Source: Alphaproteobacteria bacterium (lineage in GTDB: Bacteria > Pseudomonadota > Alphaproteobacteria > Micropepsales > Micropepsaceae). Taken from it: DNA of 60,524 nt. Made by a program: the position numbers and the translations under genes. The DNA is taken from the NCBI GenBank assembly GCA_018971835.1, contig JAGWZW010000011.1:1-60524 (forward strand), in the 5' to 3' direction. The first letter of the stretch is position 1. Every line of letters starts with the position of its first letter. Below, one piece after another: positions 34,552 through 43,331 of this stretch. Under the pieces are notes generated by a model. It had not been told where the DNA came from and made no database searches. It saw only the letters and a list, made by a program, of their open reading frames with translations.

Positions 34552-35487
34552 TCACGGGCCGGCCGAGGACTTCGAGGCCGCCATCGAAAGCGCCCGATCT
34601 GATGCCAGCGCCAACGCGCCCAGCATGCCCGCACGCGCGCCGAAAGCAGGCGGCACGATCAGTGCCTCCATCGCACCACTCTGCTCCAGCGCCGGCACGT
34701 AGGCGCCCAGCCGCGCTCGCGTCGCCGCACGGATCGGTGTGAAGAGGGCCGGGTGGCTCATCACCCCGCCACCCAGCACGATTCGCTGTGGCGACACCGT
34801 CAGCACCAGCTGGGCACAAAGCTGACCGAGATAATCAGCCTCCGCCCGCCAAGCCGGATGGTCGGGCGGCAGTTCGCCCAGTTCGGCGCCCCAGCGCGCC
34901 TTGATCGCAGGACCGCTGGCCAGCCCTTCCAGACAATCGCCGTGGAAGGAGCAGATGCCGGGCGCGCGCTCGCCTTCCGGCCGGACCACGCGGATATGGC
35001 CGAGCTCGGGATGCTGCAGGCCGTGCAGCGGCTGGCCGTTCACGATGATGCCGCCGCCAATACCGGTACCGACGGTGACATAGACGCTCTGCGCGGTGCC
35101 CTGCGCCGCGCCCCAGCGCGCTTCGGCGAGACCGGCACCGTTCACGTCGGTATCGAAGCCGACCGGCACAGCGAAGGCGCGCACGAAGGGACCGGCCAGA
35201 TCGGTGCCCGACCAGCCGGCCTTGGGCGTCTTGCCGATGCAGCCCCAATCGGGCGACACGGGATCGACGACCGCCGGACCGAACGTGGCAATGCCGATGG
35301 CGGCAAGGCCGTATTTGGAATGGGCGGCGCGAAGAAAGGACAACGCCTCGGCCAGCGTCTCTTCCGGTCCACGTGTGGCAAAGCGCGCCTCTTCGAGTAC
35401 GCCATCGGGCGCGCGGCCGACGGCGCAGACGAACTTGGTACCGCCGGCTTCGATACCGCCATAAATCGGATCGCTCAGGTTTGACAC
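34552..35487 (-). CDS. ROK-family sugar kinase (fructokinase-type)
   Basis: A 311-residue ROK kinase. Start GTG 35487 is chosen because GGAG lies eight bases upstream and the protein then opens VSNLSDPIYGGIEAGGTKF, with the phosphate-1 motif at the N-terminus as in relatives; longer frames reach into feoB. Motifs: GGIEAGGTKFVCAVG, IGIATFGPAVVDP, DTDVNGAGLAEARWG (catalytic Asp), TVGTGIGGGIIVNG, and the zinc-binding ROK signature HPELGHIRV with CSFHGDCLEGLASGPAI. The short zinc signature and sequence fit fructokinase-like ROK members that phosphorylate fructose or glucose with ATP. Last gene on this strand after feoAB, with 94 bases between. Confidence 0.88.
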   Translation of the reverse strand: MSNLSDPIYGGIEAGGTKFVCAVGRAPDGVLEEARFATRGPEETLAEALSFLRAAHSKYGLAAIGIATFGPAVVDPVSPDWGCIGKTPKAGWSGTDLAGPFVRAFAVPVGFDTDVNGAGLAEARWGAAQGTAQSVYVTVGTGIGGGIIVNGQPLHGLQHPELGHIRVVRPEGERAPGICSFHGDCLEGLASGPAIKARWGAELGELPPDHPAWRAEADYLGQLCAQLVLTVSPQRIVLGGGVMSHPALFTPIRAATRARLGAYVPALEQSGAMEALIVPPAFGARAGMLGALALASDRALSMAASKSSAGP

Positions 35488-35581
35488 GTTTGGCGCTCCA
35501 GCCACAGCATACCCAGCGCGGGCAGCAAAATTGCAATGGCGATTTTGGCCGTCTTCGTTCCTGCAAGAGAACCGGAAGAAC

Positions 35582-37444
35582 CTACCCCGCGCCCAGCGCG
35601 GCGGCGATGTGATAGACCGCGAACGAGGCGGCATAAGCCAGCGCCAGCATGTAGCAGAACATGATGATGGGCCAGCGCCAGGAATTGGTTTCGCGCTTGA
35701 CCACGCCAAGCGTGGACATGCACTGCGGCGCGAACACGTACCAGGCGAGGAAACTGAGCGCCGAGGCCACCGACCACTGCCCGGCAAGCACGTTGGCCAG
35801 CGTGCCGCCGTGACCGCCGCCGATCGCATAGACGGTGCCGAGCACGCCCACCGCCACTTCGCGCGCCGCCATGCCAGGGATCAGCGCCAGCGTCATCTGC
35901 CAGGAGAAGCCGATCGGCGCGAGCAGGGGCGCGATAAAATGGCCCAGCATGCCGGCGATGCTGTAGTTGATCGCGGGGCCCGAAGCGCCGGCTGGTGCGG
36001 CCGGAAAACTCGACAGGAACCACACGACCACCATTGCCGACAGGATGATGGTGCCGGCCCGGCGCAGAAAGATTTTCGCGCGCAGCAGAAGCCCGTTCAG
36101 CAAATTCATCGGGTCCGGCACCTTGTAGGCCGGCAGTTCGATCAGAAAGGGCTCGGAAGCACCGCGCCAGAAGATGCGGCGGATCACGAAAGCGACCGTC
36201 AGCGCGCCGATGATGCCCGCGGAGTAAAGGCCGAACATCACCAATCCTTGCAGATTGGCAAAGCCCCACACCACACGGTTGGGGATGAAGGCGGAGATGA
36301 TGAGCGTATAGACCGGAATGCGCGCCGAGCAGGTCGTGAGCGGCGCAGCCAAGATGGTGGCGAAGCGGTCGCGCTTGTTGTCGATCACCCGCGCTGCCAT
36401 GATGCCGGGAATGGCGCAGGCAAAGCTCGACAACAGCGGAATGAACGAGCGGCCATGCAGCCCAGCCGCGCCCATCACTTTGTCCATCAGGAAGGCGGCG
36501 CGCGCCATGTAGCCGAAGTCTTCCAGCAGGATGATGAAGAAGAACAGGATCAGGATCTGCGGCAGGAACACCACCACGCTGCCCACGCCGGAGATCAGCC
36601 CGTCGACCAGGAAGCTGCGCAACAGGCCCGGCGGCAGCGTCGCCATGATTGCCTGACCGAGCCCGGAGAACCCGGCGTCGATCAGGTTCATCAGCGGCGT
36701 GGCCCAGCTGAACACGGCCTGGAACATCAGGAACAGGATGGCAAGCAAGATCAGCGTGCCTGCCACGGGATGCAGCAGCACGCCGTCCAGCCGCCCGGTC
36801 CAGCTGTCGGGCCTGAGCGGCGGCTTCACATAGAGCTTGTGGATGCGCCCGGCATCCCTGTGCGCGGCGCGGATTTCGTCGGCACTGGGTTCGTGCCAGC
36901 TCGGTTCGCCCGCATGCGCACCGATGAGCCGGTCCACCTCCGCCAGCACATTGGCAAGGCCGCGCTTACGCACCGCCACGGTGGTGACGATCGGAACGCC
37001 CAGCTCCTGCGTGAGCCCTTCCAGATCGATGCGGATGCCCTGACGCTCGGCGATGTCAAACATGTTGAGCGCCAGCACCACCGGGCGGCCAACCTGCTTC
37101 AACTCCAGCAGCAGCCGCAGCATCATCCTCAGATTGGTGGCATCGGCGACGCAGACGATGACGTCCGGCGGCGCCTCGCCCTTCAGCCGGCCGAGCACGA
37201 AGTCGCGCGTCACTTCCTCGTCCGGGCTTCTGGCGCGCAGGGAATAGGTGCCCGGCAGATCGACTATGGCAGCGCGGCGGCCGGCCGGGGTCGTCACTTG
37301 GCCGATCTTCTTTTCAACGGTGACACCAGGATAGTTCGCCACCTTGGCGCGCGCGCCGGTGAGCGCATTGAACAAGGCCGTCTTGCCGGAATTCGGATTG
37401 CCGACGAGCGCGATCAGGGGATTGGGGTGGACAACGTCACTCAT
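35582..37444 (-). CDS. feoB: Ferrous iron transport protein B
   Basis: A 620-residue FeoB. The cytoplasmic G domain shows G1 GNPNSGKTALFNALTG (about residue 15), switch-I GVTVEKKIG, G3 DLPGTYSL and G4 NMFD (about 124), followed by the GDI helical domain. The membrane part has the FeoB gate/core segments, including SFACAIPGIMAARVI and TTCSARIPVYTLII (conserved Cys), and about eight helices. It moves Fe(II) across the inner membrane. Starts at ATG 37444 overlapping the FeoA stop by four bases. Length is shorter than the 700-plus residues of enteric FeoB, as is common in alphaproteobacteria; no FeoC is present. Confidence 0.95.
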   Translation of the reverse strand: MSDVVHPNPLIALVGNPNSGKTALFNALTGARAKVANYPGVTVEKKIGQVTTPAGRRAAIVDLPGTYSLRARSPDEEVTRDFVLGRLKGEAPPDVIVCVADATNLRMMLRLLLELKQVGRPVVLALNMFDIAERQGIRIDLEGLTQELGVPIVTTVAVRKRGLANVLAEVDRLIGAHAGEPSWHEPSADEIRAAHRDAGRIHKLYVKPPLRPDSWTGRLDGVLLHPVAGTLILLAILFLMFQAVFSWATPLMNLIDAGFSGLGQAIMATLPPGLLRSFLVDGLISGVGSVVVFLPQILILFFFIILLEDFGYMARAAFLMDKVMGAAGLHGRSFIPLLSSFACAIPGIMAARVIDNKRDRFATILAAPLTTCSARIPVYTLIISAFIPNRVVWGFANLQGLVMFGLYSAGIIGALTVAFVIRRIFWRGASEPFLIELPAYKVPDPMNLLNGLLLRAKIFLRRAGTIILSAMVVVWFLSSFPAAPAGASGPAINYSIAGMLGHFIAPLLAPIGFSWQMTLALIPGMAAREVAVGVLGTVYAIGGGHGGTLANVLAGQWSVASALSFLAWYVFAPQCMSTLGVVKRETNSWRWPIIMFCYMLALAYAASFAVYHIAAALGAG

Positions 37445-37800
37445 GCGGTCGGCGAATCGGTGTCGATCTCCACGATCAGGGCATGGGCTTCGCGCCGGCG
37501 CAGCGCCACGCGCGTCTCGTCCAGCCGGACGGCAATGGGGTCGCGGCGCACCGGCCCCTCATGCAGGATTTCGAAGCGGGCGCCCTCGACAAAGCCCATC
37601 TCCAAAAGCCGGCGCTCCAACTCATGGGGATCGACGGCATTGCGGGTATGCGCCGACGCCACGGCGATGCCGATCACCCGTCCCCGCGCCCCGCGCCTCA
37701 GCTTGCCCAGCCGCAGGCCCGATTCTCCGCGCGCCTCGCACGCCGGAACGGATGGAAACGCTTGGCCGAGTTCGATTGCAATAGCTGACGCCTCAGTCAT
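37441..37800 (-). CDS. feoA: Ferrous iron transport protein A
   Basis: A 119-residue protein with a FeoA SH3-like fold: RLGKLRRGARGRVIGIA, then ELERRLLEMGFVEGARFEIL and DPIAVRLDETRVALRRREAHALIVE. The N-terminal 30 residues are an extension relative to the usual 75-85. It presumably binds the FeoB G domain or membrane region and is needed for Fe(II) uptake. Ribosome site AGAGG is close to ATG 37800. Translationally coupled to feoB, with a candidate Fur box about 55 bases upstream. Confidence 0.9.
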   Translation of the reverse strand: MTEASAIAIELGQAFPSVPACEARGESGLRLGKLRRGARGRVIGIAVASAHTRNAVDPHELERRLLEMGFVEGARFEILHEGPVRRDPIAVRLDETRVALRRREAHALIVEIDTDSPTA

Positions 37801-37854
37801 TTTTGCCTCTGGTGCCGTTCAGTTCTTCAGCAGGCGCGCCGCCTGTATTGCTCT

Positions 37855-37869
37855 TGATAATCACTCTCA
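37855..37869. promoter_or_regulatory. Candidate Fur box upstream of feoAB
   Basis: TGATAATCACTCTCA reads as a 7-1-7 site: first arm TGATAAT is perfect, the second (ACTCTCA versus ATTATCA) matches 5 of 7. It is 55 bases upstream of feoA in the divergent region shared with the GMC oxidoreductase, where a Fur-type iron repressor would be expected. Confidence 0.5.
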
Positions 37870-38007
37870 TATAAGACCAATACCCTAACTCAAAGGGGCC
37901 GCCAAGGGGGCCGTCGCTTATAGTCACATACGGAAAAACCCTTACAGTGCCCAGAATTGCGCTAGAACCGGCGCTTCGAGTGCCTGCAATCGGATGAGTT
38001 CCCTCTC

Positions 38008-39513
38008 GTGAAGCCTTTCCTGGACGCCAGAACCCTCCCCCACCATACGGAAATCGCCACCGACTTGGCCATCATCGGCGGCGGCCCTGCAGGGATATCG
38101 CTGGCGCTGGCCCTTTCCAATACCCCTATTCGGGTGCTGCTCCTGGAGAGCGGCGGAATGGCGTTCGATGCCCGGACCCAGAAGCTCTACCGGGGCACGG
38201 AAACAGGCGTAGCCTATCTGCCGCTGGACGCCACGCGGCTGCGCTATCTGGGCGGCAGCACCAATCACTGGGGCGGATGGTGCAGGCCGCTGGACGAAGA
38301 CGATTTCGAAAAACGCGAGTGGGTCGCCCATTCGGGCTGGCCGTTTCCGCGCAAGACACTGGAACCTTACTTCGCGCGCGCCCAGGCGCTGTGCGAGGCC
38401 GGCCCCTTCCTCTACGACAAGCTGGCCGCACCGGCGGCGACGATGGCCCCGCTGCTGAATCTGGGAGCCGGCGGCGTCTATACGAGTTTCTTCCAGTTCA
38501 GCCAGTGGAAGGACAACCCGCAGCACCTGCCTACGCATTTCGGCGAACGCTACGCCGCCGATCTGAAGCAACTCGCCAATCTTACTGTAATGTTGCACGC
38601 CAACGTCACGGGCCTAAGGCTCGCCGCCGACGCCAACAGCCTGGATCATCTTGACGTTGCCACCCTCTCCGGCAAGCGCTTCACGGTGCGGGCGCGCTAT
38701 GCGGTGGTGGCGACCGGCGCCATTGAAACGGCGCGGCTCCTGCTCGCGTCGAACGACGTGATGACTACGGGGGTGGGCAACCAGAACGATCGCGTCGGCC
38801 GCTATTTCGCCGATCATGCCATTCCGCGCGACACCGCCACACTGGTATCATTCGGTGGCAATCTAGCGCCTTATTACGGCAATAACGCAGTAGCCGAAGA
38901 CACGCACTTCCGCGCCACCTTCTCGCCGACGCAGGCTTTTAAGCGTCAGCGCCGGGTGCTGGGTTCGCTGGTGACGGTGGAACAGCAGACCAAGCTCGAC
39001 GAACTGGCCACCGCCGCTGTGAGCGAAACCTCGGCCACGCTGGGCGTCGATGCGAGCGGTGCCACCGCCTATTCGCTCGGCTGCGGGATCGAACTGATGC
39101 CCGATCCCGATCGCCGCCTTACCCTCGCCGGCGAGCGCGATGCGCTTGGCATGCCGCGCCTCGAACTCGCCATGCGCATCTCCGACGACGATTTCGCGCG
39201 CTACCGCGAGACGCTGCGCGAACTGGGCCGGCAATTGCTGGCCGCCCGCACCGGCATGATCCGGCTGGATTGCAAGACGCGCGAGGAGTGGCTGGCGGTG
39301 ATGGACTGGGGCAGCCACCACCTCGGCACTGCGCGCATGCACGACGATCCCAAACAGGGCGTGGTCGATGCCGACAGCAAGGTTCACGGGATTACCAACC
39401 TGTTCGTGGCCGGAAGCTCGGTGTTCCCGACCTACGGTTCTTCGAACCCGACGATGAATCTGGTCGCGCTGGTGCTGCGCCTTGCCGACCATATGAAGGG
39501 ACTGTTCGCATGA
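38008..39513 (+). CDS. GMC-family FAD oxidoreductase (sugar/alcohol dehydrogenase-like)
   Basis: A 501-residue flavoprotein of the glucose-methanol-choline family. N-terminal FAD motif AIIGGGPAGISLALALS (about residue 20) with E46-type ribose contact in LLLESGG, the RYLGGSTNHWGGWCRPL loop (about 80), and the C-terminal catalytic block GSHHLGTARMHDDP and FVAGSSVFPTYGSSNPT (about 435-485). No signal peptide of its own. The following gene overlaps by four bases and encodes a small Tat-signal protein, the layout of membrane-bound flavoprotein dehydrogenases in which the small subunit carries the flavoprotein across the membrane. Probably a periplasmic sugar or alcohol dehydrogenase; substrate unknown. 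Confidence 0.87.
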   Translation: MKPFLDARTLPHHTEIATDLAIIGGGPAGISLALALSNTPIRVLLLESGGMAFDARTQKLYRGTETGVAYLPLDATRLRYLGGSTNHWGGWCRPLDEDDFEKREWVAHSGWPFPRKTLEPYFARAQALCEAGPFLYDKLAAPAATMAPLLNLGAGGVYTSFFQFSQWKDNPQHLPTHFGERYAADLKQLANLTVMLHANVTGLRLAADANSLDHLDVATLSGKRFTVRARYAVVATGAIETARLLLASNDVMTTGVGNQNDRVGRYFADHAIPRDTATLVSFGGNLAPYYGNNAVAEDTHFRATFSPTQAFKRQRRVLGSLVTVEQQTKLDELATAAVSETSATLGVDASGATAYSLGCGIELMPDPDRRLTLAGERDALGMPRLELAMRISDDDFARYRETLRELGRQLLAARTGMIRLDCKTREEWLAVMDWGSHHLGTARMHDDPKQGVVDADSKVHGITNLFVAGSSVFPTYGSSNPTMNLVALVLRLADHMKGLFA

Positions 39514-39896
39514 GCGAGGGGGGGAAGGCGAAGATCGCCAGGCGTCCGTTCCTCGGTGCCGCGCTGGCGGCGCTGGGGCTGGCAGCTGCGGGCGGCGCGG
39601 CCTATGAGGCCGGCCTTTTGGGTCCATTCTACCCTAAAACCCCCTATGACGATCTGCTGGACCTGCTGCCCGACCGCGCCGCGGCCATCACCGTCGGCAA
39701 AGCCGTTTTGGCGAGGGAACCGGCCTACCTGCCCAAGCCGGCGGCCGTGGCGCTGCGCCGTCATATCGGCCGGAACTCGCTGTCGCGCGTGCTTGCCGTG
39801 GAGGTCGCGGCGGACCGGCTCAGCGAGGTCGACGGCTGGCTCCTGCCCGCAACTCTGGCCGATCTCTCGGCCCTGGCGGCAAAAGCAGACGGCTGA
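39510..39896 (+). CDS. Small Tat-signal protein, putative small subunit of the GMC dehydrogenase
   Basis: A 128-residue protein starting at ATG 39510, overlapping the GMC gene stop by four bases. The N-terminus IARRPFLGAALAALGLAAAGG is a Tat-type signal (RRPFLG). After it comes a soluble domain (about residues 45-128: LLDLLPDRAAAITVGKAVLA and then VDGWLLPATLADLSALA) that I cannot place in a named family but which has a size and position like the small subunits of GMC-type dehydrogenases. The coupling suggests the pair is folded and exported together. A GC hairpin-like sequence follows near 39912. Confidence 0.7.
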   Translation: MSEGGKAKIARRPFLGAALAALGLAAAGGAAYEAGLLGPFYPKTPYDDLLDLLPDRAAAITVGKAVLAREPAYLPKPAAVALRRHIGRNSLSRVLAVEVAADRLSEVDGWLLPATLADLSALAAKADG

Positions 39897-39940
39897 GCGG
39901 CCTGCATGATGTCCGGCTCCAGGCCGGAAAGTGATATTGT

Positions 39941-39955
39941 TGATAATTATTATTG
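39941..39955. promoter_or_regulatory. Candidate Fur-like site upstream of the PAS protein
   Basis: TGATAATTATTATTG is a 7-1-7-type match: arm one is perfect (TGATAAT), arm two (ATTATTG versus ATTATCA) matches 5 of 7. It lies about 115 bases upstream of the PAS-protein start in an AT-rich island that contrasts with the GC-rich surroundings. Confidence 0.4.
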
Positions 39956-40069
39956 CACATTATACGCTCCACGGCTGCGGGGCGTTCCCGGCCGGCAAGG
40001 CCAGGCTGTCCCGCCAAACAAGAACATGCCTGTCCCGAAGAGGCAGGCGCCAAAGACGCGAGAGGACTT

Positions 40070-40615
40070 GTGACGGCCGGTCAGGGTAACTCCATCGCAA
40101 CCGTCGCCCCGGAAAACGCCGAACAGGTGGGGCAACGGATCGGGCTGGCCCAGATCAAGGGCGCGCAGTTGCAGGATCTGCTCGATCTGTGGACCGCCAA
40201 GAAGGGCACTCGCCGCTTTCCCGCCCGCGAAGACATCACGCCGCGCGACATGAAGAGCTTCCTGCGCAACGTCACGCTGTTCCGCGTCAAGGACGATGGC
40301 CTGGATTTCGAGTACCGCGTGATGGGCGACGCCGTGGTGCAGGCCTGGGGCCAGTCCTTCGTCGGCATGGACGCCGCGAAAATGAACGCAATCCGAAAAG
40401 GCATGGGCGAGGTGATCCGTCGAATCTGCGCGTCCGTCGCCGCGCGCGGCGAACCGCTGGTGGTGCGCGGGGAACTTTCCAGAAGCGAACTCGAACACGT
40501 CGGCCAGGAAAGTCTGTTCCTGCCGCTCGGGCCTGACGACGCGACGGTCGATTACATCCTGGGCGCCAGTGATTTCACGGCCGCGAGACCGTTCCCGGTC
40601 AAGACGCGGAATTAA
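40070..40615 (+). CDS. PAS-domain protein of unknown role
   Basis: A 181-residue protein with one PAS-like domain (about residues 20-170) of the short alphaproteobacterial type: LLDLWTAKKGTRRFPAREDI, MKSFLRNVTLFRVKDDGLDF, EYRVMGDAVVQAWGQSFVGM and ELEHVGQESLFLPLGPD. There is no output domain, so it may act as a stand-alone sensor or partner. I start it at GTG 40070 because AGAGGA lies just upstream; a longer frame back to 39953 has no good ribosome site. It converges on pabBC and overlaps its end by four bases. A Fur-like site in front of it hints at iron control. Confidence 0.72.
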   Translation: MTAGQGNSIATVAPENAEQVGQRIGLAQIKGAQLQDLLDLWTAKKGTRRFPAREDITPRDMKSFLRNVTLFRVKDDGLDFEYRVMGDAVVQAWGQSFVGMDAAKMNAIRKGMGEVIRRICASVAARGEPLVVRGELSRSELEHVGQESLFLPLGPDDATVDYILGASDFTAARPFPVKTRN

Positions 40616-42387
40616 ATCTCTACCGCCGGAACGAGGCCGCGCAGCGAATTGCCGAAGAAGACCGCGTCGGCGCGCGCGAGGTCCGCGGGCAAAAGCGTAC
40701 ACTCGCGGCATTGCCCCGTATCGATCAGTTCGCGCCGGAGACAGCCATCGAGCGCGCCCGCCGAAAGCGGCGGTGTATAGAGAACGCCATCGATTCGCAC
40801 GAACACATTGCTGCGCGCGCCCTCGGCAATCTCGCCTTTTTCGTTGAGGAACAGCACTTCGTCGGCCCCGGCGTCGCGCGCCAGCCGGGCGTGTTCGCAG
40901 TCATGAAGTTCGCGCCAGCTGATCTTGTGCCGCAGCAATTCGTCGGTGCTGAGCACGCGCCGGGGCGAGACGGCATAGCGCCAGTGCCGGGCCTCCGGCC
41001 CCAGCTGCGCAGCGGTGGCGGCGAAAATGCCCGCTTCATTCAGCGTCAGCCGCACGCGCATCGGTTCTGTGGCGCGGGCGGCGGCCCGTTCCAGCACCTT
41101 TTCGCCGCGGTGACGATCGAACGGTATTCTCAAAAACGCGGCAGAGCGTGCCATCCGTGCCAGATGCAATTCAAACCGCGTGAATCCCGCACCAGGTTCA
41201 AAGCGCAGCGTCTCGATCAGTTCGAGGGGGCGGCGCACCGCTTCGTAATAGCGAGCCTTGAGCAGGCATTCGGCATATTCGGCCTTAGCTGTAGAATCAT
41301 AAACTACCGCCCCGCCGATGCCGAGTTCGCCCCGCCCGTCCGCAATCGTCAGCGTACGGATCGCAACGTTGAAACCGGCCGTGCCGTCCGGCGCAATATG
41401 GCCGATGGCGCCGCAATAGATGCCGCGCGGGCTTTGTTCCAGCGCAGAGATGATCTGCATGGCGCGGATTTTCGGCGCCCCGGTGATCGAACCGCAAGGA
41501 AAGAGCGCCTTCAGGATCGTGGCGATGTCGCAGCCCGGCTTCAGCTTCGCCGTCACGGTCGAAACCATCTGGTGCAGCGTGGGGTACGTCTCCACGGCGA
41601 ACAGATCGCGGACCGACACACTGCCGATCTCCGCAATGCGGCCAAGATCATTGCGCAACAGATCGACGATCATCAGGTTCTCGGCGCGATTCTTCTCGCT
41701 CGCCTTGAGCGCGGCGCGGATTTCAGCGTCTGCCGCCACATTGCTTCCGCGCGGCGCCGTACCCTTCATCGGCTTGGCCGTCAGCTGGCCGTCGGCCGCC
41801 AGCGAAAAGAACAGTTCGGGCGAAAGCGACAATACCTGACGCGCACCGTCGTCGAGACAGGCGCAATGGGCGCCACCCGCCTGCCCGCGCAGCGCGAGAT
41901 AAAGCGCCAGCGCGTCGCCGCGAAACGCGAAACGGCTGCGGAAACTGAGGTTGACCTGATAGATGTCGCCCGCCTTGATCCAGTCCTGCGCCCGCACGAA
42001 GCGGGCGTCGTAATCCGCCTCGCTCCACTCGTGGGCCAGCGGCCCGGCATACGCCCGCCCGCTGAGCGTCTGCGCCAGCGCGGCCGCATTGACCTCTTCC
42101 GGCGGGCCGAAGACCCCGAACCAGAGCAGCGGCACGCTGCGCTCCGCCGGCAGTAGCGCTGCCAGCTTCGGCTCCAGCAGCAGGCCCAATTCGTAGGCAA
42201 AATAGCCCGCAAGATAATGGCCGGCGCTGCGGGCGGCCTCCAGCGCTGCAAGCGCGGCCGGGACTGCGACTGCTTCGTGAGCCGCAATCACCGCAGAAGG
42301 CGCCGAAAAACGCCGCAGCCGCCCCTCCGGGGAACTGGCGTCGTCCAGGATCACGAATGGCGGCGACAAAGGGGGCGTCAGGCGCAT
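40612..42387 (-). CDS. pabBC: Bifunctional aminodeoxychorismate synthase component I / aminodeoxychorismate lyase
   Basis: A 591-residue fusion. Residues about 1-370 are PabB (chorismate-binding): FAYELGLLLEPKLAAL, YQVNLSFRSRFAF, KPMKGTAPRG, LLRNDLGRIAEIGS, FPCGSITGAPK and IYCGAIGHI. Residues about 390-591 are a PLP-dependent class IV aminotransferase/lyase (PabC-like): KISWRELHDCEHARL (PLP Lys), ADEVLFLNEKGEIAEGARS, and a C-terminal LSAGALDGCLRRELI block. The fused protein makes 4-aminobenzoate from chorismate for folate. Start ATG 42387 is used because AGAAGG lies upstream, and because an extension to 42528 would cross the heat-shock promoter of the next gene. It is divergent from hsp20. 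Confidence 0.88.
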   Translation of the reverse strand: MRLTPPLSPPFVILDDASSPEGRLRRFSAPSAVIAAHEAVAVPAALAALEAARSAGHYLAGYFAYELGLLLEPKLAALLPAERSVPLLWFGVFGPPEEVNAAALAQTLSGRAYAGPLAHEWSEADYDARFVRAQDWIKAGDIYQVNLSFRSRFAFRGDALALYLALRGQAGGAHCACLDDGARQVLSLSPELFFSLAADGQLTAKPMKGTAPRGSNVAADAEIRAALKASEKNRAENLMIVDLLRNDLGRIAEIGSVSVRDLFAVETYPTLHQMVSTVTAKLKPGCDIATILKALFPCGSITGAPKIRAMQIISALEQSPRGIYCGAIGHIAPDGTAGFNVAIRTLTIADGRGELGIGGAVVYDSTAKAEYAECLLKARYYEAVRRPLELIETLRFEPGAGFTRFELHLARMARSAAFLRIPFDRHRGEKVLERAAARATEPMRVRLTLNEAGIFAATAAQLGPEARHWRYAVSPRRVLSTDELLRHKISWRELHDCEHARLARDAGADEVLFLNEKGEIAEGARSNVFVRIDGVLYTPPLSAGALDGCLRRELIDTGQCRECTLLPADLARADAVFFGNSLRGLVPAVEI

Positions 42388-42478
42388 GGCAGCGCCTTCT
42401 GCCCGCTCCTGACGCCTTCTGCAATCCTCAGCCTCCCGCTTCGCGTTCACACAAAATTTGGTGAACGAAAAGGGGACA

Positions 42479-42506
42479 CTTGAACCCGCCGGAAAAATCC
42501 CCACAT
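42479..42506 (+). promoter_or_regulatory. Sigma-32 (RpoH)-type heat-shock promoter
   Basis: CTTGAA (42479-42484) followed after 14 bases by CCCCACAT (42499-42506), close to the heat-shock consensus CTTGAA-N14-CCCCATnT. It is about 95 bases upstream of the Hsp20 start, leaving an untranslated leader that could fold, although I see no clear ROSE-type element. Confidence 0.7.
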
Positions 42507-42600
42507 CCTTCTCAGACGCGGTGCCCACAACGGGGCCGCAAGATTATTTCACCCGGCGGCCGGGACGGCGCCGGAAAGGCCGCTCGAGGAGGGCTTTGGA

Positions 42601-43029
42601 ATGTCTCGCAACGTCATGTTCAACAGCCCCTTCCTGCTGGGGTTCGAGCATCTGGAGCGGCTGCTCGAACGGACCGCAAAGAGTGCCGGCGACGGCTACC
42701 CACCCTACAACATCGAGCAGAGCGCGCCGGACCGCTTGCGCATCACCTTAGCCGTGGCGGGCTTTTCGCCCGACGAGCTAGCCGTGACTGTCGAGGACAA
42801 GCAACTTGTCATCCGCGGCAAGCAAGTGGACGCAGGCGATCGCGAGTTTCTCCACCGCGGCATCGCGGCGCGCCAGTTCCAGCGCGCCTTCGTGCTGGCT
42901 GACGGCATCGAAGTGGCGAGCGCCGAACTGGAAAACGGATTGCTTTCGGTCGAACTGACGCGGCCCAAGCCGCAAAGCGTGGTCAAGACCATCGCCATCA
43001 GTTCGAAGCCGAACGGACACGGAGTTTAA
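42601..43029 (+). CDS. ibpA: Hsp20-family small heat-shock protein
   Basis: A 142-residue small heat-shock protein with a central alpha-crystallin domain (about residues 37-128): YNIEQSAPDRLRITLAVAGF, ELAVTVEDKQLVIRGKQ, RGIAARQFQRAFVLADGI and the ELENGLLSVEL signature. It holds unfolding proteins for refolding by DnaK/ClpB. Ribosome site GAGGAGGG precedes ATG 42601 at about seven bases. A sigma-32-type promoter lies upstream. The DUF1150 gene follows after 25 bases and the pair ends at a strong terminator, so it is a two-gene heat-shock transcript. The IbpA name rests on family resemblance only. Confidence 0.92.
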   Translation: MSRNVMFNSPFLLGFEHLERLLERTAKSAGDGYPPYNIEQSAPDRLRITLAVAGFSPDELAVTVEDKQLVIRGKQVDAGDREFLHRGIAARQFQRAFVLADGIEVASAELENGLLSVELTRPKPQSVVKTIAISSKPNGHGV

Positions 43030-43054
43030 GCGAGGGACGACGAAGGAGGTCACC

Positions 43055-43309
43055 ATGACCGAATATGACGAGATGGACGACCGGGACATCGAAGAGTTCG
43101 ATCCCTCCCGCATAGCCTATATCAAGCCGACGCTGGCCGAAGAGGCCCGCCGGCAGGGCATCATCCCCGACGGCATCAAGCTGCCCAAGGGCATGAAGCT
43201 GTACGTGCTGCACGCCGAGGACGGCCGCGTGCTGGGCTTCACCGACGCCTGGGAAAGCGCCTACGGCGCCGCGCTCCAGCATGACCTGCTTCCGGTGAGC
43301 GTGCACTGA
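43055..43309 (+). CDS. DUF1150-family protein
   Basis: An 84-residue acidic protein matching DUF1150: EEFDPSRIAYIKPTLAEEAR, GIIPDGIKLPKGMKLYVLHA and GRVLGFTDAWESAYGAALQH. The family is largely confined to alphaproteobacteria and often lies next to a small heat-shock gene. Biochemical role unknown. ATG 43055 is preceded by GAAGGAGG, a strong ribosome site. It probably shares the sigma-32 promoter of hsp20 and is followed within about 22 bases by a Rho-independent terminator. Confidence 0.88.
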   Translation: MTEYDEMDDRDIEEFDPSRIAYIKPTLAEEARRQGIIPDGIKLPKGMKLYVLHAEDGRVLGFTDAWESAYGAALQHDLLPVSVH

Positions 43310-43331
43310 CGCACAGCCCCGCCTGAACGAC

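Noticed and set aside
35531..37888. Forward frame of 785 codons across feoAB
   Set aside because: Opposite strand to the unmistakable feoB and feoA; the composition is charged low-complexity typical of antisense frames in GC-rich DNA.
42387..42528. Longer N-terminus for PabBC
   Set aside because: It would run through the divergent heat-shock promoter and adds no homologous sequence; ATG 42387 starts the PabB domain properly.
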